Assembly (NCBI GenBank): GCA_963678205.1
Contig: OY782760.1
Location: forward strand, 2,604,001-2,668,000
Reading direction: 5' to 3'
Source of the DNA: G963556115 sp963678205
GTDB taxonomy: Bacteria > Planctomycetota > SZUA-567
Length of the DNA stretch: 64,000 bases
Positions 35,428 to 45,144 of the stretch are shown here, one piece after another; the first letter of the stretch is position 1; every line of letters begins with the position of its first letter. The notes under the pieces were generated by a model. The model saw only the letters and a list, made by a program, of their open reading frames with translations. It searched no databases and was not told the origin of the DNA. Made by a program: the position numbers and the translations under genes.

Positions 35428-38400
35428 TTATCTTAGCTTTTTAATAATGAACCTTTTATAACCTTTTCTAACCCCTTTATATGAACTATTAATAGAGGTT
35501 GCTGTAATACCTAGTCGCATTTTCGCAGTCTCAATTAAAGACACAAGACTAGGAAGTGTCAACAGAGTCAAAATAGTAGCAAAAATCAGTCCAAACATCA
35601 TAGCCACAGCCATTGGCTGCCACATCTGAGTTGACTCGCTTGCATACTGAATTCCAAAAGTACTTGGATGGAAATCCCAGCTTATACCAGTAACCATTGG
35701 CATAAAACCGAGAACAGTAGTTGTTGTAGTTAAAATCACTGGTCTAAGCCTAGTTACACATGCCTCCTCAATCGCCTCTGGTAGAGTCATACCCTCATTA
35801 CGCAACTGAATAATATACTCAAGAAGCACGATCGAATTATTCACAACCACACCTGCAAGGGAAATCACCCCTACACCAGTCATAATAATCCCAAACGGCA
35901 TTTTAAACAAACCAAGTCCGAAGAAAATACCGGTCAACGACAACACTACAGAGGTCATAATAATAAATGGATAAATAACTGAATTAAACTGAGCAACTAG
36001 GACAAAGAAAATAAGGGCAATTGATATACCACCAGCATAGAGAAGGAAATTACTTGCTTCACTTTGGTCCTCATCTTCACCCGAAAATTTATAAGTATAT
36101 CCAATCGGAAGTGTAAATCCCATGTCCTTAAGCTTATTAATCAAAGTCATACGCACAGCAGCTCCAGAAGTCTTTGTCTCATCAACATCTGCGGATACAG
36201 TTACAACACGTTTATGATCTTTTCGTTTAATAGACCCTACCCCATTGGTATATGACAACTCAGTAACAGTTGTAAGAGGTATCAGCTTGCCTGTTGAGGA
36301 CGGAATAATTAACTGTGATAACGTATCTACTAAAGCTCTACTCTTATCATCAAGTCTAACTAAAATATCATAATTATCATCGCCATCTCTAAAATCATCG
36401 ACCGTAATACCATTAATAGCTGTTGATAATACTTGCCCGATAGCATTGCTGGAAAGTCCAAGAAGTGCTGCTCTTTTTCTATTAATATCCAATTTTAAAG
36501 TTGGTTGAGATTGCCCAGCGTCATCTGAGATATTCCTTGTAAATGGAATCGTTTCAAGAATTTTCTTAAATCTTTCTGCTGAAGCTGCAAGTACCCCAAG
36601 GTCATCACCAGAAATTTCTATCTCAACAGCCCCACCAGAAGGAGGACCCATTTTTTCTGTTTCAAAGGTAAAGTCAGCACCCGTCAGAGTCTTTATTCTT
36701 TTCTCAAGCTTTTTAGATGTTTCATAACTTCGCTCTGTTCGTTTTTCCATATCAATAAAATCAACAGTAAGTACATTATCATCAACAATAGAATTTGTTT
36801 TAGTATATGTCTGTTCAATATTCGGTATATCACTAACAGACATATACTTATTACCAAACTTATCAGTCTGCTCTTTCATTTTAGTCGCATCATCAAAGCT
36901 AATATTCTCATAGTCAGCATTGGAAAAACGCTTTTCAGCATCTTTCAATACTGAGTTACAATATTCCAGACTTGCGCCTGAGGGCATTGTCATCTTTAGT
37001 TCCATTTTTTGTGGATCAGTTGATGGGAAATACTCCACAGGAATTGAATATCCTATTCGATACATCCAAAAGCTTATGGCAAGTATTAAAGCTAGGCCTG
37101 ATCCTAAAAGAATACTCACACGAGGAAAGACCCTCTGCTTACCGCCATCATCACGAACACCTAAGAAACTACGCAGTAATTTTCGGTAATTGGCAATGAA
37201 GAAATTATCATTTTTTACATGCTCCCCTAAGACTTTGTGCATCTTCTTTTTCTTTACCTTCATCAACCCTGATGCCATAGCTGGATTAATGACTAATGCA
37301 ACAAATAAACAACACACAAGCGTTGTAATAACCGTAATTGGAATATACTGCATAAACTGCCCCATAATTCCAGTCCAGAGAATAAGAGGAAAATATGCCC
37401 CCATAGTTGTCAGTGATGAACCAATAATTGCCCATGAAACTTCTGCCGTCGCCTTTTTAGCAGCCTCGAATTTCCCCATTCCACTCTGCATAAATCGGTA
37501 AATATTTTCAATAATAACAATAGCATTATCGACCAGCATCCCAAGAGCAATTGTAAGACCGAATAAAACAACCATATTCAAAGTCACGCCCATTACATTA
37601 AGGACAATAAAAGAGAGCAACATTGAAAGAGGAATTGATAATGAAACGAGAATAGCATTTCTCAATCCCATTGCCAGGCAAACAACTAGTACAACCAGCA
37701 AAAGACCAGTAACAATATTATTCTCAAGGTCTGCGACTCTATCCTCAACATCTTGACCTTTATCTTCTAGAACATTATAAGAAACGCTTTTCGGCCATCC
37801 CTGCTGCGCTTCTTTAATAGTTTTCTTGACTTGACTTACAAGTTTTACAATATTTTCGCCGTTCTTCTTTTTTACATAGACATTTACACTATCACGACTA
37901 TTAATTCTACCATCAGCATCCAAATCTTTATTTCCATCTTCAACTGTAGCGATATCATTCAGATATACAGGCGAACCATCAGGTGCAGTGGCAACAACAA
38001 TATTCTCAGCCTCTGCCACATCTTTGAACTCACCATTTATTTTTACCTGAAACTTTGCATCCTTTGTTCTTATACTTCCCCCCGAGAAGTCACTATTCTC
38101 CCCAGATACAACACTCGCAATATGTCCCATATTGATTCCATATAACGCCATACGCATCGGATCAACTTCAATATGTATTTCTCTCTCAAATCCACCATTG
38201 ATATCAACCTCCAAGACTCCAGGAATAGCTTCAATTCTGTCCTCCATATCTTCCGCAATATCACGCAATGTACGTTTATCAGCACCTTTTAACGCAAATA
38301 CATAAAACGGAGTTTCCGACAAATTCAAGTCATAAACAAGAGGATCTTCATCAAGGTCAGTTGGTAGTTCACTTTTAGCTCGATCTACCGCGTCTTTTAC

Positions 38401-38721
38401 GTCTGACTCAGCTTGATCTATATCAGTACCATCAACAAATTCAATAGTAATTTCACTCGAACCTTCATATGAAGTAGAAAGTATCTCTTTTACATTATCC
38501 AATCCACGGAGTTTATCTTCAATTTCTTTTGTAATTTGGGTTTCAATAATTTCAGCAGATACACCTCTATAATTTGTCGAAACAAAAATATAAGGTATAA
38601 CCACCTCAGGTTCTGCTTCACGTGGCATAAGCAGATATGAGATATACCCTGCAATCGCAAGAATAACAGTCATCACATAAACCGTAACCCTTTTATCTAC
38701 CGCCATATTTGATATTATCAT
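35428..38721 (-). CDS. RND efflux transporter, AcrB/MexB superfamily
   Basis: A 1097-residue inner-membrane proton-driven pump of the RND superfamily. It begins with the amphipathic N-terminus and first helix (VYVMTVILAIAGYISYLLMPREAEPEV), has the large periplasmic loops after helices 1 and 7, and the helix 4 proton-relay segment ALGMLVDNAIVIIENIYR. That segment has VDN where AcrB has VDD, as in many RND members. The C-terminal half repeats the pattern (GVVVNNSIVLLEYI). Substrate may be drugs or lipophilic compounds; it is not heavy-metal type by sequence. It is the last gene of the tetR-adaptor-RND unit. An outer membrane partner is not adjacent. Confidence 0.93.
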   Translation of the reverse strand: MIISNMAVDKRVTVYVMTVILAIAGYISYLLMPREAEPEVVIPYIFVSTNYRGVSAEIIETQITKEIEDKLRGLDNVKEILSTSYEGSSEITIEFVDGTDIDQAESDVKDAVDRAKSELPTDLDEDPLVYDLNLSETPFYVFALKGADKRTLRDIAEDMEDRIEAIPGVLEVDINGGFEREIHIEVDPMRMALYGINMGHIASVVSGENSDFSGGSIRTKDAKFQVKINGEFKDVAEAENIVVATAPDGSPVYLNDIATVEDGNKDLDADGRINSRDSVNVYVKKKNGENIVKLVSQVKKTIKEAQQGWPKSVSYNVLEDKGQDVEDRVADLENNIVTGLLLVVLVVCLAMGLRNAILVSLSIPLSMLLSFIVLNVMGVTLNMVVLFGLTIALGMLVDNAIVIIENIYRFMQSGMGKFEAAKKATAEVSWAIIGSSLTTMGAYFPLILWTGIMGQFMQYIPITVITTLVCCLFVALVINPAMASGLMKVKKKKMHKVLGEHVKNDNFFIANYRKLLRSFLGVRDDGGKQRVFPRVSILLGSGLALILAISFWMYRIGYSIPVEYFPSTDPQKMELKMTMPSGASLEYCNSVLKDAEKRFSNADYENISFDDATKMKEQTDKFGNKYMSVSDIPNIEQTYTKTNSIVDDNVLTVDFIDMEKRTERSYETSKKLEKRIKTLTGADFTFETEKMGPPSGGAVEIEISGDDLGVLAASAERFKKILETIPFTRNISDDAGQSQPTLKLDINRKRAALLGLSSNAIGQVLSTAINGITVDDFRDGDDNYDILVRLDDKSRALVDTLSQLIIPSSTGKLIPLTTVTELSYTNGVGSIKRKDHKRVVTVSADVDETKTSGAAVRMTLINKLKDMGFTLPIGYTYKFSGEDEDQSEASNFLLYAGGISIALIFFVLVAQFNSVIYPFIIMTSVVLSLTGIFFGLGLFKMPFGIIMTGVGVISLAGVVVNNSIVLLEYIIQLRNEGMTLPEAIEEACVTRLRPVILTTTTTVLGFMPMVTGISWDFHPSTFGIQYASESTQMWQPMAVAMMFGLIFATILTLLTLPSLVSLIETAKMRLGITATSINSSYKGVRKGYKRFIIKKLR

Positions 38722-38786
38722 TTTAAATTTCCATTTATAATTTGAATAACAGGATCGGGTTAAAAAACAAGAAGGGTTGCCATATA

Positions 38787-39914
38787 TTATTGATTATATG
38801 ACTTGACAACCTCAACCAGTTCTCCGTCTTCCAACTGCCTCTGCCCTTTTATGACAACATTATCACTTGATGACAGACCAGAAACAACTTCGATCTTATC
38901 ACCACTGATAATCCCAGTCTTTACCTCACGAATACGAGCGACTCCATCCTCTTCAACGTAACAAAATGCATGATTACCAACAGGTATTACGGCATAGATT
39001 GGAAGAACAATTGCATTTTCCTTAACCCCTCTAATAATTTCACTTTCAACAAACATTCCAGGGCGTAATATACCATCACTGTTATCAACTTTCATCTGAA
39101 AATTATACGCCTGAGCTCCATCAGTCGGTTCCTGTGAAAGAAAAATCTTTGTGCCCGTCATAGAGATATCTTTATCATCATTCACGAAAATTTTGGCTTT
39201 TTCAAGCTTTGCTACCTTACGCACATCACGTTCTGGAATGAAAACATTTACTCTAACTTTACTAATATCCAAAATATCAACAATAGAAGTTCCAGAACTT
39301 ACCAATGCACCAAGTTGAATATATCGTTTATTGATAACACCGTCAAAAGAGGCTTTTATTTCCGTTCTATCTAAATTCAACTTTGCTTTATCAAATTTAG
39401 CTTCAGCAGACAAAGCTGGAGCAACAATTGAGTCGTACTTTGATTGTGAAATAACCTTCTTTTTAAATAATTCCTTATTTCGCTCAAGATCACTCTCAGC
39501 CTTATCAACATTTGCTTTAGCCTCTTTCACTGCTGCAACATATTCACGATTATCAATCTTAGCAATCACGTCACCTTTTTTTACAAAATCTCCTTCATCC
39601 TTTAAGATCTCAGTAATTCTTCCTGTAACTTCTGCTTTAATAGTTACACTCTCCCATGATTCTACAATCCCAGGCAAAATTATGGAATCCACAATTTCAC
39701 TAGGCTTAATATTTGCAATTTCAATATTCGTTCTCTTCTGCAGAGCACTCTTTGCGATCTCTGCAATTTCAATCTTTTTCTCTTCGCTCTTTATCTTAGT
39801 AAGTTCCATATAAATACCAATAACAACAACAAAGACAAGAAGCATTGCTACAAACGGAATATTAGAGTATACAGCACTCTTAAATCTTCGAGTGAAACTT
39901 GATTTATTTTCCAT
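38787..39914 (-). CDS. RND periplasmic adaptor (membrane fusion protein)
   Basis: A 375-residue HlyD/AcrA-type adaptor that bridges the RND pump and an outer membrane channel. It has one N-terminal membrane anchor (about 18-35; no lipobox), the biotinyl-lipoyl half motif VTGRITEILKDEGDFVKKGDVIAKID, a coiled-coil hairpin (about 115-165, VKEAKANVDKAESDLERNKELFKKK), and the second lipoyl half with a beta-barrel domain (RPGMFVES). It lies 45 bases after tetR and 65 before the RND gene. Confidence 0.92.
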   Translation of the reverse strand: MENKSSFTRRFKSAVYSNIPFVAMLLVFVVVIGIYMELTKIKSEEKKIEIAEIAKSALQKRTNIEIANIKPSEIVDSIILPGIVESWESVTIKAEVTGRITEILKDEGDFVKKGDVIAKIDNREYVAAVKEAKANVDKAESDLERNKELFKKKVISQSKYDSIVAPALSAEAKFDKAKLNLDRTEIKASFDGVINKRYIQLGALVSSGTSIVDILDISKVRVNVFIPERDVRKVAKLEKAKIFVNDDKDISMTGTKIFLSQEPTDGAQAYNFQMKVDNSDGILRPGMFVESEIIRGVKENAIVLPIYAVIPVGNHAFCYVEEDGVARIREVKTGIISGDKIEVVSGLSSSDNVVIKGQRQLEDGELVEVVKSYNQ

Positions 39915-39959
39915 TAGTTATTCCTTATAAATTAATAGCACATAAAAAAATTAAAATAA

Positions 39960-40757
39960 TTATTCATCATCTACTGAGACATAATCAAAAAAATCACCAT
40001 TTTTTACCATCTCTGTAAGATCAGCGTAAATAGTCTCAGCCATTTCCCTTTCCAAAGAATCATAGTCAAATTCAGACGACAATGGTCTCCAGTTAAGACC
40101 GTCAAGATATGTATTAATACTCAATGACATTGCTTCTTTAGAATTTTTTATTAACGAATTATTCCCAAGACATTTATAAAAATTACTATGCATACTGGAT
40201 GATTTACCCGAATCGCGAAATAAAGCGTCGTAACTGATTATAATACTCAAAATAGTATAATAAATATCGGAAGCCGTATGCTTACCCAGTTCAAGAGTGC
40301 CGTTATTTACAGCCTTTTTAATCAACTCAGCAAACCTCAAGTACATTCCATTACGCATTTCGTTATGATATTCCCTCAATTCTTGACTAACTTTATTCCA
40401 AATTGACTCTACTCCCGCAATATGAACAAGCCTATGCAAATTTGGATTGAGTTCATTATAAAGTTTAGCGCCAACACTACCTGCAATAAAAAGAGCCCTT
40501 TCGGAAAGGCCTAAATCGTAAGTTCTGGAAATAATTTTAGCTCGCTGAGAAAATCCATCACACAGGATTTTAAAAAGTATATCCTCTTTACATGAAAAAT
40601 GCTTATAAACAGTTCCTTTAGCATACTCTATTTTCTTTGCCAGTTTGTCAATGGTAAAGCCAATATAACCTTCACTTTGGAGCATATTGAATGCAGTTTT
40701 TAATATTAGCTGCTCTCTTTCCTTATACTCCCTCTCCTTCCTTGTTGCAATACTCAT
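39960..40757 (-). CDS. TetR-family repressor of the RND operon
   Basis: A 265-residue TetR-type regulator, longer than the usual 190-220. The N-terminal helix-turn-helix is clear (ILKTAFNMLQSEGYIGFTIDKLAKKIEYAKGTVYKHFSCKEDI; T-V-Y-K-H-F as recognition helix end). The ligand domain is not recognisable, and about 45 acidic residues extend the C-terminus. The ATG at 40757 is chosen because AAGGA lies nine bases ahead; an upstream TTG touches the ribosome-binding site. It is the first gene of the efflux operon and probably represses it until a pump substrate binds. Confidence 0.88.
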   Translation of the reverse strand: MSIATRKEREYKEREQLILKTAFNMLQSEGYIGFTIDKLAKKIEYAKGTVYKHFSCKEDILFKILCDGFSQRAKIISRTYDLGLSERALFIAGSVGAKLYNELNPNLHRLVHIAGVESIWNKVSQELREYHNEMRNGMYLRFAELIKKAVNNGTLELGKHTASDIYYTILSIIISYDALFRDSGKSSSMHSNFYKCLGNNSLIKNSKEAMSLSINTYLDGLNWRPLSSEFDYDSLEREMAETIYADLTEMVKNGDFFDYVSVDDE

Positions 40758-40807
40758 ATATTTCAATCCTTAACCAAGAAAAACTTTAAAAGAATATTAT
40801 TAAAAGA

Positions 40808-40835
40808 ATTGTATGATTTAATGACCAGTAGTCAA
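40808..40835 (-). promoter_or_regulatory. Promoter of the tetR-adaptor-RND operon with operator-like repeat
   Basis: On the minus strand, TTGACT (40830-40835) and TACAAT (40808-40813), 16-base spacer. TGAC-N5-GTCA at 40822-40834 overlaps the -35 and may be the TetR operator. Confidence 0.6.
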
Positions 40836-40873
40836 GAATAACCCATTAGACACGATACAATTTATTTAAAACA

Positions 40874-40886
40874 AAAACTAAGTTTT
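40874..40886. promoter_or_regulatory. Short palindrome in the tetR/kinase gap
   Basis: AAAACT-A-AGTTTT, seven bases before the kinase -35. A second candidate operator in the divergent region. Confidence 0.3.
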
Positions 40887-40892
40887 GTTTCC

Positions 40893-40920
40893 TTGCAAAA
40901 AAAAGCTAAACCAGTAAAAT
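40893..40920 (+). promoter_or_regulatory. Promoter of the Ser/Thr kinase gene
   Basis: TTGCAA (40893-40898) and TAAAAT (40915-40920), 16-base spacer, 38 bases before the ATG. Confidence 0.5.
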
Positions 40921-40958
40921 AATTATATTATTTAAGTCTTCATACCTAGGAAAGATTA

Positions 40959-42287
40959 ATGGTTATTCGTTGTCCAAAATGCAAAAAAGTTCTCTCTAAA
41001 ATTGAAATTAAAAATCACAAATGCCCTGCTTGCAACAGTGAAATTAAAATCACCTCTACGACATCGGTTCTTAGGTACGCAACCACATCAGCACCAAGAC
41101 AAAGATCTAATCATAATTTTATTGAATCCGATTTTTTAAAACCTGAAGACTCAAAGCCTATCATAGAACCTGAGACTCCTGAGTTACGAGTAAACACCAA
41201 CCCTCGCAATTTTTCTATTAAAATTAAAGACACACATGTAATGTCAAACGCCGCCCCTATTGATTCAATAGATTATGAAATATCTGACACCATAGGTAGC
41301 GGCGGAATGGGAATAATTCTCAAAGGCAAGCAAAAAGCTATCGGAAGAAATGTTGCTATAAAGCTATCTGATTCTACCAAAACAATAGGAAAATCTTGTA
41401 CGCAAAAACTCTGCACAGAAGCTGCAATTACAGGCAGACTTGAGCATCCGAATATAATCCCAATATATGACCTTGGGCTTAATGAAGAAAACAATGTTTT
41501 CTATGCAATGAAGCTTGTAGAAGGCACACCGTGGTGTGATATAATTGATGCAAACTCATTACAAGAAAATATTGAGATACTTCTTTCAGTTTGCAACGGA
41601 GTCGCTTACGCCCATAGTCAGGGCATAATACACAGAGATTTAAAGCCAGATAATGTTATGATTGGAAAATTCTCAGAAGTACTTATAACTGATTGGGGAC
41701 TTGCCGCTGGCGCAGATGATGATTCTTTTGCTCCAAGAGTTAATTATGAGGATGCGATTGCAGGTACTCCAGCATATATGTCACCTGAAATGGCACTTGG
41801 GTATGAAGACAAAATCTGTAAAGCTAGTGATATTTATCTGTTAGGGGCAATTTTATTTGAAATTCTTACAGGACAAGTTCCCCATACTGGAGCTAGTATT
41901 ATTCAATGTATTGCTAACGCAGGAAAAAATATTATTGAAGAGCCATGGATAAAAAGTGAGTTGCTAAAGACTGCCATGAAGGCGATGTCTACTGATATAG
42001 AAGAACGATATCAGACTGTAGAAGAATTCAAAAAAGCAATAAGCACTCACTATGAAAGCGTTAAACTTTCAACAAAAGCAAAAAAGATTTACGCTCAAGG
42101 TAAAATCAGTAAGGACTATGGAGAAATTCTCAAAGCAATTTTGTATTTTCAAAGTTCACTTGAGCTATGGAATGATAATGAAGAAGCAAAACGTAACCTT
42201 GAAAGCGCTGTAGACTTCATTTCCGGATGTGCCAAGGAGCAGGGAGATGAGAAGTTTATTCAAAAAATAGCATCAATGCTCATATAA
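40959..42287 (+). CDS. Hanks-type Ser/Thr protein kinase with N-terminal zinc ribbon
   Basis: A 442-residue soluble kinase. The first 30 residues form a zinc ribbon (RCPKCKK, then HKCPACNSE). After a disordered linker, the kinase domain spans about 107-370: glycine loop GSGGMG, VAIKLS lysine, catalytic loop HRDLKPDN, magnesium motif DWG instead of DFG, and GTPAYMSPE. The residual C-terminus (about 370-442) is helical, TPR-like. No membrane segment or PASTA domain is present, so its signal is cytoplasmic. DWG-type kinases are frequent in Planctomycetes and relatives. It stands divergent to the efflux operon and ends at a hairpin. Confidence 0.88.
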   Translation: MVIRCPKCKKVLSKIEIKNHKCPACNSEIKITSTTSVLRYATTSAPRQRSNHNFIESDFLKPEDSKPIIEPETPELRVNTNPRNFSIKIKDTHVMSNAAPIDSIDYEISDTIGSGGMGIILKGKQKAIGRNVAIKLSDSTKTIGKSCTQKLCTEAAITGRLEHPNIIPIYDLGLNEENNVFYAMKLVEGTPWCDIIDANSLQENIEILLSVCNGVAYAHSQGIIHRDLKPDNVMIGKFSEVLITDWGLAAGADDDSFAPRVNYEDAIAGTPAYMSPEMALGYEDKICKASDIYLLGAILFEILTGQVPHTGASIIQCIANAGKNIIEEPWIKSELLKTAMKAMSTDIEERYQTVEEFKKAISTHYESVKLSTKAKKIYAQGKISKDYGEILKAILYFQSSLELWNDNEEAKRNLESAVDFISGCAKEQGDEKFIQKIASMLI

Positions 42288-42338
42288 CACATTTGTATAT
42301 TAAACTCTATTTATAATTTCCCAATGTTTATCTATTCA

Positions 42339-42361
42339 TAACACTTAGGTCACAAGTGTTA
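42339..42361 (+). terminator. Hairpin after the kinase gene
   Basis: TAACACTT (42339-42346) pairs with AAGTGTTA (42354-42361), seven-base loop; it precedes the mnmG promoter. No T run. Confidence 0.45.
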
Positions 42362-42376
42362 CTAATTCGTATACTC

Positions 42377-42404
42377 TTGACATACTCTACCTTGCACATA
42401 AAAT
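42377..42404 (+). promoter_or_regulatory. Promoter of mnmG
   Basis: TTGACA (42377-42382) and TAAAAT (42399-42404), 16-base spacer, about 57 bases before the ATG. Confidence 0.65.
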
Positions 42405-42461
42405 AACCTATCTGATATTACAAATTTTAACTAAAGATCTTAAAAGGCTGAAAATACCATA

Positions 42462-44285
42462 ATGAAAACAGATGTATTGATTGTAGGTGCCGGACATGCG
42501 GGATGTGAAGCGGCATTGGCTGCAGGTAGAATGGGACTAAAAGCATTGGTTGTAACTATGTCAATGGACACTGTAGCTCAGATGTCATGTAATCCTGCAA
42601 TTGGCGGTCTTGCAAAAGGTCAGCTTGTCCGAGAGATTGATGCGCTGGGCGGAGCGATGGGACTATGTATTGACGCAACAGGAATTCAATACAGAATGCT
42701 TAAATCTTCAAAAGGCCCAGCTGTACGCTCTCCAAGAGCTCAAGCTGACAAGTGGGCGTATCAACATTGGATGAAACACTACATGGAAGCATCTGAAAAT
42801 GTCAAAATGCTTCAAGACAGGGTTACCGATATTATTACTGAAGACAACAAAGTAATCGGAGTAAAGACTGCTATTGGACTAGAGATTGAAACTACAGCAG
42901 TTATTATATGTACAGGTACATTCCCAAGGGGTAAGACTCACATTGGTGATCACATAGCACCAGGTGGACGTTTCGGAGAACCAGCAGCTGTAGAAATATC
43001 TGAAAGCATGGAACGGCTGCATCTTCCACTTCTTCGTCTAAAAACCGGTACCTGCCCACGTGTAAACTCCAAAACAATCGACTACTCAAAAATGGAGATC
43101 CAGCCTGGTGATGAACCACCTCAACCATTTTCATATCTTACAGAGTCTATTGAGCTTGAACAAGTACCCTGCTGGGCAACCTGGACAACAGATGAAACTC
43201 AGAAAGTTATTGAAAATATCCTTGCCGAGGCGCCGCTCTTCTCCGGGCAGATTGAAGGTGTTGGACCACGATACTGCCCATCGTTTGAGCTTAAAATAGC
43301 TCGTTTCCCTGAGAAAAAAAGGCACCACGTCTTTGTTGAACCTGAGGGAAGAAATACTGAAGAAGTCTACTTAAATGGTCTGGCAACCAGTATAGACATA
43401 GAGTCGCAAGAAAAAATGGTCAGGTCTATCCCTGGCCTTGAGGATGCTGAAATTATGAGATACGGCTACGCTGTAGAATATGATGCAATATCACCTAAAG
43501 CGCTGAGAAATACTTTAGAGACCAAACAAGTTGAAGGTCTATTTCTTGCAGGACAAATAAACGGCACATCAGGCTATGAAGAAGCTGGAGCTCAAGGACT
43601 TTATGCTGGCATCAATGCCGCTTTAAAGGTTCAGGGGCGCCCTCCATTCATTCTTGGGCGCGATGAAGCTTATATTGGTGTACTTGTTGATGATATTGTT
43701 ACTCGTGGTACAGACGAGCCATATAGACTTTTCACAAGTAGAGCAGAATACCGCCTTCTTCTAAGACAGGATAATGCTGATTTACGCCTTGCTGAGCATG
43801 CAAGAGGACTTGGACTTATCAGTGAGAATAGAGCAGACAAGGTGAAAGCCTTGAAAAAAGAAATTTCTAAAACTATCAAGCTACTGGAAACAAATCGCTA
43901 CGAAGACAAGACACTGGCACAGCATCTTAAAAACCCTGATACTAGTTTAAATTTTCTAGAAAGCAAAGTTGGAGAACTCCTTACCGGCATTACCAAAAGG
44001 GCAAGCGAACAGGCTCTTATAGAGATTAGATATGAAGGATACATCAAGCGACATTTAAATCAAATACAAAAGCTTAAGCGCAATCATACGATGCCAATAC
44101 CTGATGGATTTGACTATAGTATTATTTCTGGCTTGAGGCTTGAAGCCAAAGAAAAACTTAGCGATATTGCACCAGAGACAATCGGACAAGCAAGTAAAAT
44201 ATCAGGAGTATCACCAGCCGATATCTCACTACTAGCCATCAAGGTAAAACAATTTAATGATGCAAAGAATAGCCTGCAAGCTTAA
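42462..44285 (+). CDS. mnmG: tRNA uridine carboxymethylaminomethyl enzyme MnmG (GidA)
   Basis: MnmG with MnmE modifies the wobble uridine (cmnm5U) of several tRNAs, among them those for Lys and Glu (both encoded at 34203-34389). The 607-residue protein starts with the FAD motif DVLIVGAGHAGCEAALAAGRMG and has the signatures CNPAIGGLAKGQLVREID, GGRFGEPAA, KTGTCPR, GQINGTSGYEEAGAQG and a C-terminal helical domain. Length is slightly below the usual 620-630. Its last four bases overlap the stop of cobO on the other strand. No mnmE is in the window. Confidence 0.96.
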   Translation: MKTDVLIVGAGHAGCEAALAAGRMGLKALVVTMSMDTVAQMSCNPAIGGLAKGQLVREIDALGGAMGLCIDATGIQYRMLKSSKGPAVRSPRAQADKWAYQHWMKHYMEASENVKMLQDRVTDIITEDNKVIGVKTAIGLEIETTAVIICTGTFPRGKTHIGDHIAPGGRFGEPAAVEISESMERLHLPLLRLKTGTCPRVNSKTIDYSKMEIQPGDEPPQPFSYLTESIELEQVPCWATWTTDETQKVIENILAEAPLFSGQIEGVGPRYCPSFELKIARFPEKKRHHVFVEPEGRNTEEVYLNGLATSIDIESQEKMVRSIPGLEDAEIMRYGYAVEYDAISPKALRNTLETKQVEGLFLAGQINGTSGYEEAGAQGLYAGINAALKVQGRPPFILGRDEAYIGVLVDDIVTRGTDEPYRLFTSRAEYRLLLRQDNADLRLAEHARGLGLISENRADKVKALKKEISKTIKLLETNRYEDKTLAQHLKNPDTSLNFLESKVGELLTGITKRASEQALIEIRYEGYIKRHLNQIQKLKRNHTMPIPDGFDYSIISGLRLEAKEKLSDIAPETIGQASKISGVSPADISLLAIKVKQFNDAKNSLQA

Positions 44286-44818
44286 AATTCAATTCCTTTT
44301 CTTGCAGGCAATCCAGTTTCATAGTAGTGCTTTAAGGGATTAATTTCACTAACAAGATCAGCAATATCCAATAATTCCTGCGGTATATTTCTACCAGTGA
44401 GGACAATTTCCAACTTTGCTGGCTTATTTTTTAAAATATACATAATTTCATCAATATTAATAACCCCAGACTTCAAAGCTCCAAGCGCTTCATCCATTAT
44501 AACAAGGTCAAATTTTCCGGAATAAACAGCTTCACTTACCGAGTCAATCCCCTTCTTAGCAAGCTCTAACTCTTCCTTATATTGGTCTAATTTGTTTTTA
44601 TCAATCCACCTTCCACTGCCAAAACGCTCAAGAGTAACACTATCACCCAGCATAGACAACCCATTAATTTCAGCACAATCACGTCCTTTTATAAATTGAC
44701 CAAAATAAACTTTAAGACCTGCCCCTACAGCTCTCAATGTAAGCCCAAGTGCTGCTGTAGTTTTACCTTTACCATTACCGGTATAAACTTGTACACATCC
44801 TTTATCCCAACTAGCCAT
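44282..44818 (-). CDS. cobO: Cob(I)yrinic acid a,c-diamide adenosyltransferase CobO/BtuR
   Basis: A 178-residue ATP:corrinoid adenosyltransferase that adds the 5'-deoxyadenosyl group to cobalt in cobalamin synthesis or salvage. The P-loop is YTGNGKGKTTAALGLTLRA; GQFIKGRD and VIMDEALGALKSG are further CobO/BtuR signatures, and VLTGRN precedes the end. Length and order match the family well. No other cobalamin gene or riboswitch is nearby, so scavenging of corrinoids is as likely as synthesis. It converges on mnmG with a four-base overlap. Confidence 0.93.
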   Translation of the reverse strand: MASWDKGCVQVYTGNGKGKTTAALGLTLRAVGAGLKVYFGQFIKGRDCAEINGLSMLGDSVTLERFGSGRWIDKNKLDQYKEELELAKKGIDSVSEAVYSGKFDLVIMDEALGALKSGVINIDEIMYILKNKPAKLEIVLTGRNIPQELLDIADLVSEINPLKHYYETGLPARKGIEF

Positions 44819-45055
44819 AATCTACCTTTTTAAAAAATAATAAATAAATTTTAAAATAAAATTACCTATTAAACACAGTATAAATCAATAATTATTAGAA
44901 TTACAGACCCAACTTTTACCAGAAAATAAAAACTTTTCTTGAAGCGACCATTACAGTTTTATATTATTAGTTTATAAATAATAATATATTTTATAATTTA
45001 CTAGAAGTATTATAGTGAATATTTAACAAATACTACTTATAATTTTAAAGTAGAA
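44819..45055. other. AT-rich gap before the leader of the next gene
   Basis: No gene seen. It must hold the cobO promoter. A TATAAT at 45038-45043 with a weak GTGAAT 17 bases upstream could start the leader that follows. The AT palindrome around 44958-44989 (TATTATTA with TAATAATA) has no clear role. Confidence 0.3.
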
Positions 45056-45140
45056 AGATTGCTTGAGTTCAGCATCAGAAATTATTTCTAATACACTGAC
45101 TCTTGCCCAATTAACACTCTGAATCGGCAATCTGGAGGAG
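45056..45140 (+). promoter_or_regulatory. Structured 5' leader that pairs next to the ribosome-binding site
   Basis: AGATTGC (45056-45062) pairs perfectly with GCAATCT (45127-45133); the latter abuts GGAGGAG (45134-45140). Inside it GTTCAG (45067-45072) pairs with CTGAAT (45119-45124), and a hairpin AGAAA-TTA-TTTCT lies at 45077-45089. The leader is richer in G+C than the sequence before it. A cis-acting translational control element is inferred; it matches no riboswitch I know. Confidence 0.4.
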
Positions 45141-45144
45141 ATAA

